Below are positions 26,468 through 36,120 of a DNA stretch of 64,000 bases, piece after piece. The stretch is from the NCBI GenBank assembly GCA_031429355.1, contig JANOZM010000021.1:247745-311744 (forward strand). The letters run 5' to 3'. Made by a program: the position numbers and the translations under genes. Position 1 is the first letter of the stretch; the number at the start of each line of letters is the position of its first letter. The notes beneath the pieces were generated by a model, which was given only the letters and a program-made list of their open reading frames with translations, did no database searches and was not told the origin of the DNA. This DNA is from JANOZM01 sp031429355 (GTDB taxonomy: Bacteria > Pseudomonadota > Gammaproteobacteria > Burkholderiales > Burkholderiaceae_E).

Positions 26468-27727
26468 ATGATGAAACACTTGAGAATAAACCCCGATCGC
26501 CTCTGGCAAAGCCTAATGAGTTTGGCTGCAATTGGCGTTACCAGCAAAGGCGGTGTTTGCAGATTAGCTTTAACGGATCTAGACCGCCAAGGGCGCGATT
26601 TAGTTAAGCAGTGGTGCGAACAAGCAGGCTGCCAAGTGCGGGTCGATGCAATTGGCAATATGTTTGCGCGGCGCGAAGGTTTGAACAATAAACGGCTGCC
26701 TGTAGCAACCGGCAGCCACATCGACACTCAACCTACAGGTGGCAAATTTGACGGTAACTACGGGGTGCTAGCAGGCATTGAAGTCATACGCACACTGAAC
26801 GATCATCAAATACAAACTGAAGCACCAATTGAGGTCTGTGTTTGGACCAATGAAGAAGGTTCTCGGTTTGTGCCAGTAATGATGGGGTCTGGAGTTTTCG
26901 CCGGCGCATTCACGCTAGAACACGCACTGGCTGCAAAAGATCGAGACAATGTTTCAGTTGCGCAAGCCTTAGCTGCAATTGGTTATCAAGGCTTGTTGCC
27001 TGCATCAGTAAATACCGGCGCATCGAGTTTTGCCGCGTATTTCGAAACGCATATTGAACAAGGCCCGGTACTAGAAAACGCGAGTATTGCAATTGGAGTT
27101 GTTATGGGCGCGCTGGGCCAACGTTGGTACGACGTTACGGTAACCGGCCAAGAGGCACACGCAGGGCCCACCCCAATGGCCTTGCGAAAAGACGCTTTGC
27201 AAACTGCTTTGCCCTTAATGACAAAAGTGCGCGAAATTGCGCTTGCCGACCAACCACACTCTCGCGGGACCATTGGTTACGTCAGTGTGTTTCCAAACTC
27301 GCGCAACGTCATTCCGGGCAAGGTTACATTTACAGTTGACTTTAGACATCAGAGCGATGAGGGCTTAATCTTAATGGATCAGGCAATTCGACAAGCTTGT
27401 GCGGAAGCAACGGCACAAGGCGTTTGTACGATTAGTATTGAGCAAACTGTTTATTTTGCGCCGACACATTTTGACAGTAAATTAGTCGATACGGTACGCA
27501 AAGCTACATTGGCGTTAGGGCAGGAATGCATGGATATCGTCAGTGGAGCTGGGCACGATGCAGTCTACGTCGCAAAGGTATGCCCGAGCGCTATGATTTT
27601 TATTCCTTGCAAAGACGGTATTTCTCACAACGAAATTGAAGATGCTTTGCCCGAACATATTGAGGCTGGAGCGAATGTCTTGTTGCAAGCAATGTTAGAT
27701 TTGTCGAACACGCACGTAAGTAATTGA
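26468..27727 (+). CDS. M20-family N-carbamoyl-L-amino-acid hydrolase / ureidopropionase-type amidohydrolase
   Basis: The 419-residue enzyme matches the hydantoinase/carbamoylase branch of M20 peptidases: GSHIDTQPTGGKFDGNYGVLAG (H84 and D95 as metal ligands), WTNEEGSRF with the catalytic/bridging glutamates near 130, and C-terminal GAGHDA..MIFIPCKDGISHNE. It hydrolyses N-carbamoyl amino acids or ureido acids in the cytoplasm. Allantoate amidohydrolase is an alternative. It stands alone, divergent from the PEP-CTERM gene; no hydantoinase or purine gene is adjacent. Confidence 0.88.
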   Translation: MMKHLRINPDRLWQSLMSLAAIGVTSKGGVCRLALTDLDRQGRDLVKQWCEQAGCQVRVDAIGNMFARREGLNNKRLPVATGSHIDTQPTGGKFDGNYGVLAGIEVIRTLNDHQIQTEAPIEVCVWTNEEGSRFVPVMMGSGVFAGAFTLEHALAAKDRDNVSVAQALAAIGYQGLLPASVNTGASSFAAYFETHIEQGPVLENASIAIGVVMGALGQRWYDVTVTGQEAHAGPTPMALRKDALQTALPLMTKVREIALADQPHSRGTIGYVSVFPNSRNVIPGKVTFTVDFRHQSDEGLILMDQAIRQACAEATAQGVCTISIEQTVYFAPTHFDSKLVDTVRKATLALGQECMDIVSGAGHDAVYVAKVCPSAMIFIPCKDGISHNEIEDALPEHIEAGANVLLQAMLDLSNTHVSN

Positions 27728-27751
27728 CCCCAGCCTGTCAAACAATAATTA

Positions 27752-28267
27752 TTACAGTTTCGTGCGGTAAAAAGTTCCACCTAAAACACTACGAAGCCCG
27801 CAAATCCCGCTACTTTGGGCCGTTACGGTTGCTTTATCAAAACCTTTAATAGGTCCCGAAAAAGTAATCGAAATGGTTGCTGGCGATTTTCGGATGTCTT
27901 CAGCATTTATTTCGTTCGTTTGGGTTTTAAACGGGATCATGGTGGCTAAAACTTTGTTACCTTTTAACTGACCTACTGCCACCATGGAACAGCTGCCAGC
28001 CATTGAGGCACCATCCTTGGAATCGCTTCCGCCCGACAGGCTTATTTTTAAGCTGTCTCCTTCCCGTTCAACCACCATTTCAGTATTTCTAGATCCTCGG
28101 GTGATATAAAGACCGACAGCAGGGCTTTTTGCAACCGGCTTAGTTTTAATTGCCGAGTTTGAATTGGCACTTGAGGAAGCAGCCGGAGCCGTGGGCTGCG
28201 CAAAACTAAGATTAAAAATCAACAAAAATCCTACGGCAGTGGCAGTGAACAGAAAACGTTGTTTCAT
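27752..28267 (-). CDS. exported protein of unknown function
   Basis: A 171-residue protein with signal peptide MKQRFLFTATAVGFLLIFNLSFA and a Ser/Ala/Pro/Lys linker before a beta-rich domain (about 50-171) that has two cysteines (in AGSCSMV and SGICGLR), a likely disulfide in the periplasm. Start at ATG 28267 is preferred over GTG 28297 because the signal peptide then begins at residue 1. I recognise no family. Confidence 0.6.
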   Translation of the reverse strand: MKQRFLFTATAVGFLLIFNLSFAQPTAPAASSSANSNSAIKTKPVAKSPAVGLYITRGSRNTEMVVEREGDSLKISLSGGSDSKDGASMAGSCSMVAVGQLKGNKVLATMIPFKTQTNEINAEDIRKSPATISITFSGPIKGFDKATVTAQSSGICGLRSVLGGTFYRTKL

Positions 28268-28368
28268 GATTGAGAACCTTTTTTGAGGAATCACCAACTT
28301 ATCGTCGTTTCAGTAAGTGGGGACGGCACCGATACGAAAAAACCTTCCTTAGTTGGTATTACAGGCTT

Positions 28369-29757
28369 TTAAAGCCGTCGAATACGCACCGTTTTACCTT
28401 TAATCTTACTACTACTTAGGTGCTTCTGAGCTTCGCGTGCCAAATCACGCGCAACCGCAACATAGGTTGAAAACTCACCAATCGTAATTTTACCAACCGC
28501 CGTACCGGGGATACCGCCCTCGCCTGTTAAAGCACCCAATACATCACCCGCCCGAATTTTTTCTTTGCGCTCAATTTGCAGCTGTATAGTGGCCATTGGC
28601 GGCTGCAAGGGTTGGTCACTTTTGGGTTTTAACTGATTGTGTTTAAACCACTGCGCCGCTTGGTTCTGTGCATCTTCGACTTTGGTCAAATAGCCCATCT
28701 CGCGCGGGCTAACTAAATTAAACGCCATACCTTCATTTCCTGCACGACCGGTACGACCTACTCGGTGAATGTGTTGCTCGGAGTCTTGCGTCACATCCAC
28801 ATTTATAACAACTTCGATTTGATCGATATCTAAACCTCGAGCCGCCACATCGGTGGCGACCATCACCGAGCAACTGCGCTGCGAAAATTGCACCAATACT
28901 TGATCTCGATCCCGTTGATCGAGGTCACCATGCAAGGCCAAGGCACTGATACCACTCGCTTGCAATAAATCGACTAGCTCTTTAACTTGCAGTTTGGTAT
29001 TGCAAAATGCAAGCGTACTGACTGGGCGAAAGTGATTTAATAGTTTTAACACTACCGCTAGGCGCTCGTGATCCGCAACTTCGTAAAACCGTTGTTCGAT
29101 CTTGCTAGTATCGTGTAACGACTCGACTGTAATTCGCTCAGGGTTACGCAAGTAACGTGCGCTTAGTTTTGCTATGCCTTCGGGATACGTGGCCGAAAAC
29201 AAAAGAGTTTGACGTTTCGCCGGTGTCTTGCGTAGCACATGGGCAATGCTGTCGTGAAAGCCCATATCCAACATGCGATCGGCTTCGTCTAAAACAACCG
29301 TATTTATTAAACTAAGGTCGAGATTCCCTCGATCTATTAAATCCATAATGCGGCCAGGAGTTCCAACAATCACGTGCGCTCCATGCTCAAGGCTATTGCG
29401 TTGCCCGCGCATTACCACGCCACCAGTTAACGTTAATATCTTAATGTTGACTTCGCCGCGCGCTATACGTCGAATTTCTTGCGTTACTTGATCAGCCAAC
29501 TCACGGGTGGGGCAAAGCACCATTGCTTGAACGTCCAATTTGGCAACATCAAGTTTGCAAAGTAAAGGTATGGCAAAGGCAGCAGTTTTTCCACTACCCG
29601 TTTTAGCTTGAGCAATAAGGTCTTTGCCTGCTAGAGCTGGCCCCAAGCTGGCTGCTTGAATGGGCGTCATTGTCGTGTATTCCAGCTGATCTAAATTGGC
29701 CAGCATGGCCGGACTTAACGACAGGGATTTGAAACTTAAGTTTGGTGCAGTAGTCAT
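28369..29757 (-). CDS. dbpA: ATP-dependent RNA helicase DbpA
   Basis: The 462-residue DEAD-box helicase shows Q motif (TPIQAAS), Walker A AKTGSGKT, TPGRIMD, DEADRM, SATYP and HRVGRTGRAG. The C-terminal 70-80 residues (KEKIRAGDVLGALTGEGGIPGTAVGKITIGEFSTYVAV.. KIKGKTVRIRRL) are the DbpA RNA-binding domain that recognises 23S rRNA hairpin 92. It assists assembly of the 50S ribosomal subunit. Confidence 0.95.
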   Translation of the reverse strand: MTTAPNLSFKSLSLSPAMLANLDQLEYTTMTPIQAASLGPALAGKDLIAQAKTGSGKTAAFAIPLLCKLDVAKLDVQAMVLCPTRELADQVTQEIRRIARGEVNIKILTLTGGVVMRGQRNSLEHGAHVIVGTPGRIMDLIDRGNLDLSLINTVVLDEADRMLDMGFHDSIAHVLRKTPAKRQTLLFSATYPEGIAKLSARYLRNPERITVESLHDTSKIEQRFYEVADHERLAVVLKLLNHFRPVSTLAFCNTKLQVKELVDLLQASGISALALHGDLDQRDRDQVLVQFSQRSCSVMVATDVAARGLDIDQIEVVINVDVTQDSEQHIHRVGRTGRAGNEGMAFNLVSPREMGYLTKVEDAQNQAAQWFKHNQLKPKSDQPLQPPMATIQLQIERKEKIRAGDVLGALTGEGGIPGTAVGKITIGEFSTYVAVARDLAREAQKHLSSSKIKGKTVRIRRL

Positions 29758-29807
29758 GAGGTTCTCTTTCGCCCCAGTATCTCATGAACACGAATCGAGG
29801 CGCATTT

Positions 29808-29845
29808 AGTGGTTTCTTACCAAATAAACTCGGCAAGAAACCACT
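29808..29845. terminator. 11-bp perfect inverted repeat between dbpA and the MBL-fold gene
   Basis: AGTGGTTTCTT (29808-29818) and AAGAAACCACT (29835-29845) could form a stem with a 16-base loop. It begins 12 bp past the stop of the leftward metallo-beta-lactamase-fold gene and ends 50 bp before dbpA. No T run follows on the minus strand, so it may be a rho-dependent stabiliser rather than a simple terminator. Confidence 0.5.
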
Positions 29846-29856
29846 ATTCAGGCTAT

Positions 29857-30828
29857 TTAAGCCACTGGCTTAAAGTCAAACCCATTACCCATTTTTTCGA
29901 TCCGACCAAATGCTGGAAACGGGAAGTGAAAACCACCGGCAATCATCTTTTCATTCACCATCATGTCGAATGTCTTACGACGAACATCACGGGCTGCTTC
30001 AGCGTTCATGTCGAACTGCACTGCCCAATCAGGGTTACGAGCAAACAACTGTGGAACGTTAGTAATGTCTGCTAAGTAGGCAAATTTTTCGCCCTTGCTC
30101 TCGGCAACAAACAAGGTGTGGCCTGGGGTATGGCCAAACGCAGCGCGACTCATGATGCCAGGCGCAACTTCCTTACCCGGCTCAAATTGAATAAGTTGAT
30201 CGGCGGTAAGGCCACCCAATACTTTGCGAACGTTTGCAAAGGCGCCTCTCATGGCCTCAGGCGCTTGGCTCATGCGGGTATCGTCCATCCAAAAGGCGTG
30301 TTCTACGGACGGCACCATAATTTTGGCCTTTGGAAAAACCAATTGCCCCGCTTTATTGCGAATACCATTGATGTGATCGCCGTGGTAATGACTAATAACT
30401 ACCGTGTCAATGTCGTCTGCTTTTAAGCCTGCAGCATTCAAATTGGCAAGTAAGCGGCCGGTCGTGCTCGGACCGTTATCGGCAAAACCAGTGTCCATCA
30501 AAATTTTTCGATTGCCAACGATCAATAAAAACGCCGTAAATGGTATGTCGATATACTCGATCGGCAAACCTTGCGATTTTAATAATTCTTGTACTTCCGT
30601 AAGCTTGGCGTTTTTAACAAACTCTTCGCCCAGCGGGCGGCGTAGTACGCCATCATTTAGTGCAATGACTTCGATATCGCCAATTTTTTGTTTACGAAAA
30701 CCAACTTGCACAACCGATGGTGCCCCAAAATTTGGGGTATTTTGCGCAAATAGCGGTGTGAACGATGTGGTCAGATAAGTGGCGGCTGCGGCACCACCAC
30801 CAATAAGTAAATCGCGACGTGTCAACAT
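29857..30828 (-). CDS. exported MBL-fold metallohydrolase with twin-arginine leader
   Basis: A 323-residue protein beginning MLTRRDLLIGGGAAAATYL, a Tat-like signal, followed by the metallo-beta-lactamase fold. The zinc motif SHYHGDH supplies H147, H149, D151 and H152; GHTPGHT and DITNVPQ carry further ligands. Homologues include lactonases and hydrolases of small molecules; substrate unknown. It is divergent from the MFS transporter, with which it may share a role. Confidence 0.85.
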   Translation of the reverse strand: MLTRRDLLIGGGAAAATYLTTSFTPLFAQNTPNFGAPSVVQVGFRKQKIGDIEVIALNDGVLRRPLGEEFVKNAKLTEVQELLKSQGLPIEYIDIPFTAFLLIVGNRKILMDTGFADNGPSTTGRLLANLNAAGLKADDIDTVVISHYHGDHINGIRNKAGQLVFPKAKIMVPSVEHAFWMDDTRMSQAPEAMRGAFANVRKVLGGLTADQLIQFEPGKEVAPGIMSRAAFGHTPGHTLFVAESKGEKFAYLADITNVPQLFARNPDWAVQFDMNAEAARDVRRKTFDMMVNEKMIAGGFHFPFPAFGRIEKMGNGFDFKPVA

Positions 30829-30951
30829 GGGAAACTCCTTGGGTTAAAATTGATACAACAATGTATGTTACGTCAGGCTGCACTTCCCTCAAGAGTTCTG
30901 GGGCTAATGCGGTAGTCCGATCGTAAAGACGATTCACTTCCAAAAAGACCA

Positions 30952-32223
30952 ATGACGTCAGATCAACCCGCTTTCCAATCCGTTTTGCAACCCGCTTTCC
31001 AATCATTTCGTACTGCAATTGTTTTCGCAACCGCTATTGCAGTAGTGAACGGTTTCGGCCGATTCGCTTATGCCTTGTTATTGCCGGTCATGCGCCAAGA
31101 TTTAAGTTGGGATTACGCCCTTTCCGGCTGGCTTAACACCGCCAACTCCTTCGGCTATGGCATTGGCGCACTTGCCGGGCTTTGGTTGTTGGGACGTTAT
31201 AAATCGGCCAACCTTTTTGTTGCTGGCTTAGTCATTACCGTAATCACTTTAGTGCTTTGCGGATTTACGCGCGATTTAAATTGGATGCTATTTTTAAGGT
31301 TTGTTTCCGGCGTCGGTTCCGCATGGGTTTTCGCTTGCGGAGGGGCCTTAGTGGCCAATTATTACAGCAAAGATTCTGCGCGATCAGCGAGCGCAATTGC
31401 AATTTATTATGCCGGCGGTGGGTTAGGCATTGTGTTGTCAGGTTTGATACTGATGCCGGTGCTTGGTGCTAATGAACCTTGGTTCGCATCGCTGCAATGG
31501 ACTTGGGCAACGGGCTGGTTTATTTTAGGTATTTTTGGCTTCATTTTTGCCGTATGGCCCTCGCTGTTAGCGATAAAAATGGCTGGCCCATTACCAAGCA
31601 ATAGCCCACAAAACCCTGCAAACAGTTCTACAGCCGCGTCCACTATTTTTGGTGCTGCGCCCTTGCCTTGGAAGTTTTATAATTTCATGTTGCTGGCCTA
31701 CTTTTTATTTGGTATTGGCTACATTGTGTACTTAACATTTGTAGTTGCTTGGCTTAAAGAAATGCAAATGAAAGTACTTCCGTCCATTGGCGTTTGGGTT
31801 GTTCTGGGGCTAGCCGTAATGGCGTCAGGGTACGTTTGGCGCAAAGCAATGGGTCAATGGAAGCCTCCAACCACCTTTGCGGCGGCTTGCATTTGTACTG
31901 GCATCGGAACAGCACTGCCATTGCTATCTAACCATTATTTATTGGTTTTGGTATCGGCGATTTTTGTCGGCGGTTCGTTTTTTATGGCTCCTAGTGCGAT
32001 GATGGCGTTGGCAAAAAAGCACTTACCCAACACCCAATGGGCACTCGCTATGAATTTGTTTACATTTGTATTTGCAATTGGTCAAGGGATAGGTCCAGTA
32101 GCTGCCGGATGGATTGCTGATGCAAGCAACCTCAACTGGGCAATGGGTGCAGGGGCCTTTGTATTGTTTATTGCAGCCGCTATGTCATTTACGCAGCGCG
32201 ATAAACAGCTACCAACAATCTAA
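30952..32223 (+). CDS. MFS transporter, YbfB/YjiJ type
   Basis: A 423-residue protein with about 12 membrane helices. The opening VVNGFGRFAYALLLPVMRQDLSWDYALSGWLNTANSFGYGIGALAG matches the YbfB/YjiJ family of uncharacterised major-facilitator transporters. The first residues contain a duplicated QPAFQS, the result of a 24-bp tandem repeat, just before the first helix. Divergent from the MBL-fold gene. Confidence 0.85.
   Translation: MTSDQPAFQSVLQPAFQSFRTAIVFATAIAVVNGFGRFAYALLLPVMRQDLSWDYALSGWLNTANSFGYGIGALAGLWLLGRYKSANLFVAGLVITVITLVLCGFTRDLNWMLFLRFVSGVGSAWVFACGGALVANYYSKDSARSASAIAIYYAGGGLGIVLSGLILMPVLGANEPWFASLQWTWATGWFILGIFGFIFAVWPSLLAIKMAGPLPSNSPQNPANSSTAASTIFGAAPLPWKFYNFMLLAYFLFGIGYIVYLTFVVAWLKEMQMKVLPSIGVWVVLGLAVMASGYVWRKAMGQWKPPTTFAAACICTGIGTALPLLSNHYLLVLVSAIFVGGSFFMAPSAMMALAKKHLPNTQWALAMNLFTFVFAIGQGIGPVAAGWIADASNLNWAMGAGAFVLFIAAAMSFTQRDKQLPTI
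30964..31011. repeat. 24-bp tandem duplication in the first codons of the MFS gene
   Basis: CAACCCGCTTTCCAATC occurs identically at 30964-30980 and 30988-31004 with a 24-bp period, encoding QPAFQSVL and QPAFQSFR in tandem without changing frame. Confidence 0.9.
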
Positions 32224-32299
32224 AAAACACTTAAAAAAACCTAAAAACGTTGTACTCACAAAACTCATTGTTCTATTCATCATCTTGAAAGCTTAAAAA

Positions 32300-33409
32300 A
32301 TGAAGTCACGCGCCGCAGTTGCCTTTGAACCAGGCAAACCATTACAAGTTGTAGAAATCGACGTTGCGCCACCGCGCAAAGGCGAAGTGCTCGTTAAAAT
32401 TACGCACACGGGCGTTTGCCATACCGACGCTTTCACGCTAAGTGGTGATGACCCCGAGGGCATTTTTCCGTCGGTGCTTGGGCACGAAGGTGCGGGAATT
32501 GTGATTCAAATTGGCGAAGGGGTGAGTAGCCTTGCCGTTGGCGATCATGTGATCCCGCTGTACACCGCCGAATGTCGCGAATGTAAATTTTGCTTATCGG
32601 GTAAAACCAATTTATGTCAAAAAGTACGCAGCACGCAAGGCAAGGGTTTAATGCCCGACGGCACTACACGCTTTTCTTACAACGGTCAGCCCATTTTTCA
32701 CTATATGGGTTGCTCTACATTTAGCGAGTACACGGTTTGCAATGAAGTATCGTTAGCCAAAATAAACCCTGCTGCTGACCACGAAAAAGTTTGTTTGCTC
32801 GGATGTGGGGTAACCACTGGTTTAGGCGCAGTTCACAATACGGCCAAAGTTAAAGCGGGCGATACAGTAGCTGTTTTTGGTCTAGGGGGAATTGGGCTAG
32901 CAGTGGTACAAGGGGCTGTGCAAGCAAAGGCTGCAAGGATCATCGGTATCGACACCAATCCCGGAAAATTTACGCTTGCGAAATTAATGGGCGCAACCGA
33001 TTGTATTAATCCAACTGAGCATGAGCGCTCAATCCAAGACGTCATTGTCGAAATGACCGATGGTGGCGTTGATTTTAGTTTTGAATGCATTGGCAACGTT
33101 AATGTGATGCGGGCCGCATTAGAGTGCTGCCACAAAGGATGGGGCGAGAGCATTATTATTGGCGTTGCTGGCGCTGGACAAGAAATTGCCACCCGCCCTT
33201 TTCAGTTAGTAACAGGACGCGTCTGGCGTGGCAGTGCTTTTGGTGGTGTTAAAGGCCGCACTCAATTACCGGGCATGGTCGAGCAAGCCATGAGTGGCGA
33301 AATCAATCTAGACCCATTTGTAACGCACACTATGGGACTAGAAAAAATTAATGACGCATTCGATTTAATGCACGAAGGTAAATCGATCCGTACTGTGATT
33401 CACTTTTAA
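32300..33409 (+). CDS. frmA: S-(hydroxymethyl)glutathione dehydrogenase / class III alcohol dehydrogenase
   Basis: The 369 residues match class III zinc alcohol dehydrogenase: catalytic zinc region GVCHTDAFTLSGDDPEG and GHEGAGIV, structural zinc cysteines in CRECKFCLSGKTNLC, NAD motif VFGLGGIGLAVVQGA and ending GKSIRTVIHF. It oxidises the glutathione adduct of formaldehyde, and reduces nitrosoglutathione, in the cytoplasm. The usual S-formylglutathione hydrolase partner is not adjacent; a Suv3-like helicase gene follows after 13 bp. Confidence 0.95.
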   Translation: MKSRAAVAFEPGKPLQVVEIDVAPPRKGEVLVKITHTGVCHTDAFTLSGDDPEGIFPSVLGHEGAGIVIQIGEGVSSLAVGDHVIPLYTAECRECKFCLSGKTNLCQKVRSTQGKGLMPDGTTRFSYNGQPIFHYMGCSTFSEYTVCNEVSLAKINPAADHEKVCLLGCGVTTGLGAVHNTAKVKAGDTVAVFGLGGIGLAVVQGAVQAKAARIIGIDTNPGKFTLAKLMGATDCINPTEHERSIQDVIVEMTDGGVDFSFECIGNVNVMRAALECCHKGWGESIIIGVAGAGQEIATRPFQLVTGRVWRGSAFGGVKGRTQLPGMVEQAMSGEINLDPFVTHTMGLEKINDAFDLMHEGKSIRTVIHF

Positions 33410-33422
33410 TACCAATCAACCA

Positions 33423-34943
33423 ATGATTGAGCAATACCCTGTTGCACGTCGCTTAAATCGCTGCCACCACTTTTACCTTGGCCCCACCAATTCAGGTAAA
33501 ACTTATCAAGCACTATTGGCACTTATGGCTGCGCCCTCGGGCGTATACCTAGCCCCATTACGGCTACTAGCAATGGAAGTGCGCGATAAATTAATGCAAG
33601 CGGGTATCCCTTGCAACCTAATTACGGGCGAAGAGCGCGACTTAGTTGAAGGTGCAAAACATTGCGCATCTACCATCGAAATGATGAACCCATCTCTTGA
33701 AGTGGATGTGGCTATTATTGACGAAATTCAAATGCTACAAGATCGTGATCGTGGGTGCGCTTGGACAGCTGCATTACTGGGAGTACCGGCGCGCAAAGTA
33801 TTTATTTGCGGTTCCAATGCCGTAACAGATTTATGCGTACGAACGGTCGAGTCCTTAACAGAGCCATTTGAAGTAACTTACTGCGAACGATTGACCCCGT
33901 TAGTTTTAGAAACCGAAAGCTTTTGCGGCCCGTTTTATAGCAAACTAAAAGTACGTGACCAACTGCTAAAAGGTGATGCTATTATTGCCTTTAGCCGCAA
34001 AGATGTACTGACCTTAAGCGCGCGATTTCGCCAATGGGGGTTTTCGGTTGCTAGCATTTACGGCGCCTTATCGCCTGAGGTACGGCGGCATGAATCCAAC
34101 CGATTTTCTACTGGCCTTGTCGACGTATTGGTGGCGACTGATGCTATTGGTATGGGATTAAATTTGCCCATCCGTCGAGTTATTTTTTCTAGTACCTCAA
34201 AGTTTGATGGCGTTACCAATCGCTTGTTAAATGCGACCGAGGTCCGCCAAATCGCCGGACGAGCGGGCCGGTTTGGTATTTACGATACAGGTTACGTAAA
34301 TATTTTGGAAGACCACGAACGTTTTCATATTGAGCGCATGCTCAGCAGCGATGACACTGCGTTTATTCAAAAAATGCCCATGCGGATAGGCGCTGCGCAA
34401 GTGCTTGAAGCCGGCAAACACTTAAGAACGACGCGCTTAACTAATTGTTTAGAATTTCTTTCAGAACAACCCGAAAAATTTGAGAGCTTATACGCTACTG
34501 CCAATGTAAACGCGCAATTAGCGCAAGCCCATTTAATTGACTTGCATACGCCAGATTTAGCGCTTACGGACAAGCTTACTTTTTCCTGTGCACCGTCTTC
34601 TGTTGATACTAACTTCGAAAACGCGTTTTTTATCGATTGTTTAAAAAGTGTTCATACCAATAAAGCACAGTCACTGCCAGTGTCGCCTATTTGGCTTGTT
34701 CCAAGCGATAGCAAACGGCACAATTCAAAGCACCTAGAGGACGCAGAATTACTGAGCCAAAACCTCGGCCTTTATGCGTGGCTAAGCCACCAATATCCAA
34801 ACATATTTATTGACGGCGCAAAGATCAAATCGTTACGGGCGCTGTTAAGTGACTACATTTCTGGAGCGCTACTGACACAAGCCGGTTTCTTAGAAACAAC
34901 ACGGGAAGTTAAAGCTAATCCGGTTTGGCGCAAACGCCGGTAA
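33423..34943 (+). CDS. Suv3-like DExH-box RNA/DNA helicase
   Basis: A 506-residue helicase resembling the mitochondrial degradosome helicase Suv3. Walker A is GPTNSGKT (20-27) preceded by HFYLGP, motif II is DEIQML (100-105), and motif VI is QIAGRAGRFG (about 275-284). The Suv3 family's characteristic GPTNSGKTY and DEIQM are present, together with VATDAIGMGLNLPIRRVIFSS. The C-terminal third has no motif I know. In eukaryotes Suv3 unwinds RNA for exonuclease decay; bacterial members are uncommon and poorly studied. It probably shares a transcript with frmA. Confidence 0.85.
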   Translation: MIEQYPVARRLNRCHHFYLGPTNSGKTYQALLALMAAPSGVYLAPLRLLAMEVRDKLMQAGIPCNLITGEERDLVEGAKHCASTIEMMNPSLEVDVAIIDEIQMLQDRDRGCAWTAALLGVPARKVFICGSNAVTDLCVRTVESLTEPFEVTYCERLTPLVLETESFCGPFYSKLKVRDQLLKGDAIIAFSRKDVLTLSARFRQWGFSVASIYGALSPEVRRHESNRFSTGLVDVLVATDAIGMGLNLPIRRVIFSSTSKFDGVTNRLLNATEVRQIAGRAGRFGIYDTGYVNILEDHERFHIERMLSSDDTAFIQKMPMRIGAAQVLEAGKHLRTTRLTNCLEFLSEQPEKFESLYATANVNAQLAQAHLIDLHTPDLALTDKLTFSCAPSSVDTNFENAFFIDCLKSVHTNKAQSLPVSPIWLVPSDSKRHNSKHLEDAELLSQNLGLYAWLSHQYPNIFIDGAKIKSLRALLSDYISGALLTQAGFLETTREVKANPVWRKRR

Positions 34944-35031
34944 GTAAACTTACGGCCAACATAAACACTTAACAAAATCCAGTCTGTCAACAACGATATG
35001 CGACACTAGCTAGTATCAATCAAGGAATGTA

Positions 35032-36120
35032 ATGACAAACAATTTAGCTCAAGATCTGCCGAACACTTTAGCATTACCCACCGACTTGGCTTTCGAAGTA
35101 TTACCCCGCGACTTGTCTAGCTACCGCGAAGGAAACACAGGCATTCCCTATGCATTCTTTTTTGATAGTGGCGTGCCCGGCCCTCGCGTAGCCATTAATG
35201 CACTAACGCACGGCAATGAATTTTGCGGAATGGTTGCGGTATGTGCCTTGTTAGACGCAGGTTTGCGGCCCGAGCGCGGCAGCTTAAGTTTAAGTTTTGC
35301 TAACGTGGCCGCCTACGAAAGCTTTGATATTGCCGCCCCATTCGAAAGCCGCCAGTTAGTCCACAACCTTAACCGGATTTGGTCTGAAGCCGAGCTAGCT
35401 AGTAGCGAACACAGCCCCGAACTCGATCGCGCTCGCGTGATGCAGCCGCTTTTTGACAGCGCTCATGCGCTGCTCGACATTCATTCCACCAGCCAAGCTG
35501 TACCGCCATTTTTTGTGTTTCCCGCAAGCCAAAGCAATAGCGCCAGTACGGCCTTAGCAGACGGTATCGGCTTTCCACCGATTCAGCTGCAAATGCCTGG
35601 CGGCATGCAGACCGGAACTCCGTTAATTGAATACGGTCACTTTAAATCGGCTCACTTGCACGGCACTACCGGCGCAGCGGATTTTGCGCCTGGTACTGGT
35701 GGAGCGGTTGTGGTCGAATGTGGCCAACATTTTTCGCAAAGCGCTGGGGTTGTTGCCACCCAAGTGTCGCTCGCATTTTTGCGTCACACGGGCGTTTTAA
35801 GTACCGCTAGCGCAGCGCAATGGTGCGAGCGCCTAACAGGGGTTAATGTATTTGATTTACCGCAGGTAGCGCCCCAGCGATACGAATTGCTAAATACACA
35901 CGTCATAAGGACAACCAATTTGCGCTGGGTTCGCCCGCTTAAAGGCATGGAGGTATTTGCACTTAACGAACTCGTTGGCACCGACGGTGACTTTGAAATC
36001 CGTTCACCTTGCGATGGTTGCACCGTGTTTATGCCCTTGGCATCCCATCGGCCAGCGGTACCGGGGCGAGAAGGAGCTTACTTTACAAGACCAGTTGGCG
36101 TCCACGCAACACCTCATTGA
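35032..36120 (+). CDS. succinylglutamate desuccinylase/aspartoacylase family protein
   Basis: A 362-residue zinc-carboxypeptidase-fold amidase. ALTHGNEFCG (about residues 59-68) gives the HxxE zinc ligands, and LLDIHSTSQ the third histidine. The AstE/AspA family removes N-acyl groups from amino acids. AAGGAATGTA precedes the ATG. No arginine-catabolism (ast) genes are near. Followed by a 305-bp spacer and a TonB receptor gene, which may import its substrate, but that is speculation. Confidence 0.82.
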   Translation: MTNNLAQDLPNTLALPTDLAFEVLPRDLSSYREGNTGIPYAFFFDSGVPGPRVAINALTHGNEFCGMVAVCALLDAGLRPERGSLSLSFANVAAYESFDIAAPFESRQLVHNLNRIWSEAELASSEHSPELDRARVMQPLFDSAHALLDIHSTSQAVPPFFVFPASQSNSASTALADGIGFPPIQLQMPGGMQTGTPLIEYGHFKSAHLHGTTGAADFAPGTGGAVVVECGQHFSQSAGVVATQVSLAFLRHTGVLSTASAAQWCERLTGVNVFDLPQVAPQRYELLNTHVIRTTNLRWVRPLKGMEVFALNELVGTDGDFEIRSPCDGCTVFMPLASHRPAVPGREGAYFTRPVGVHATPH

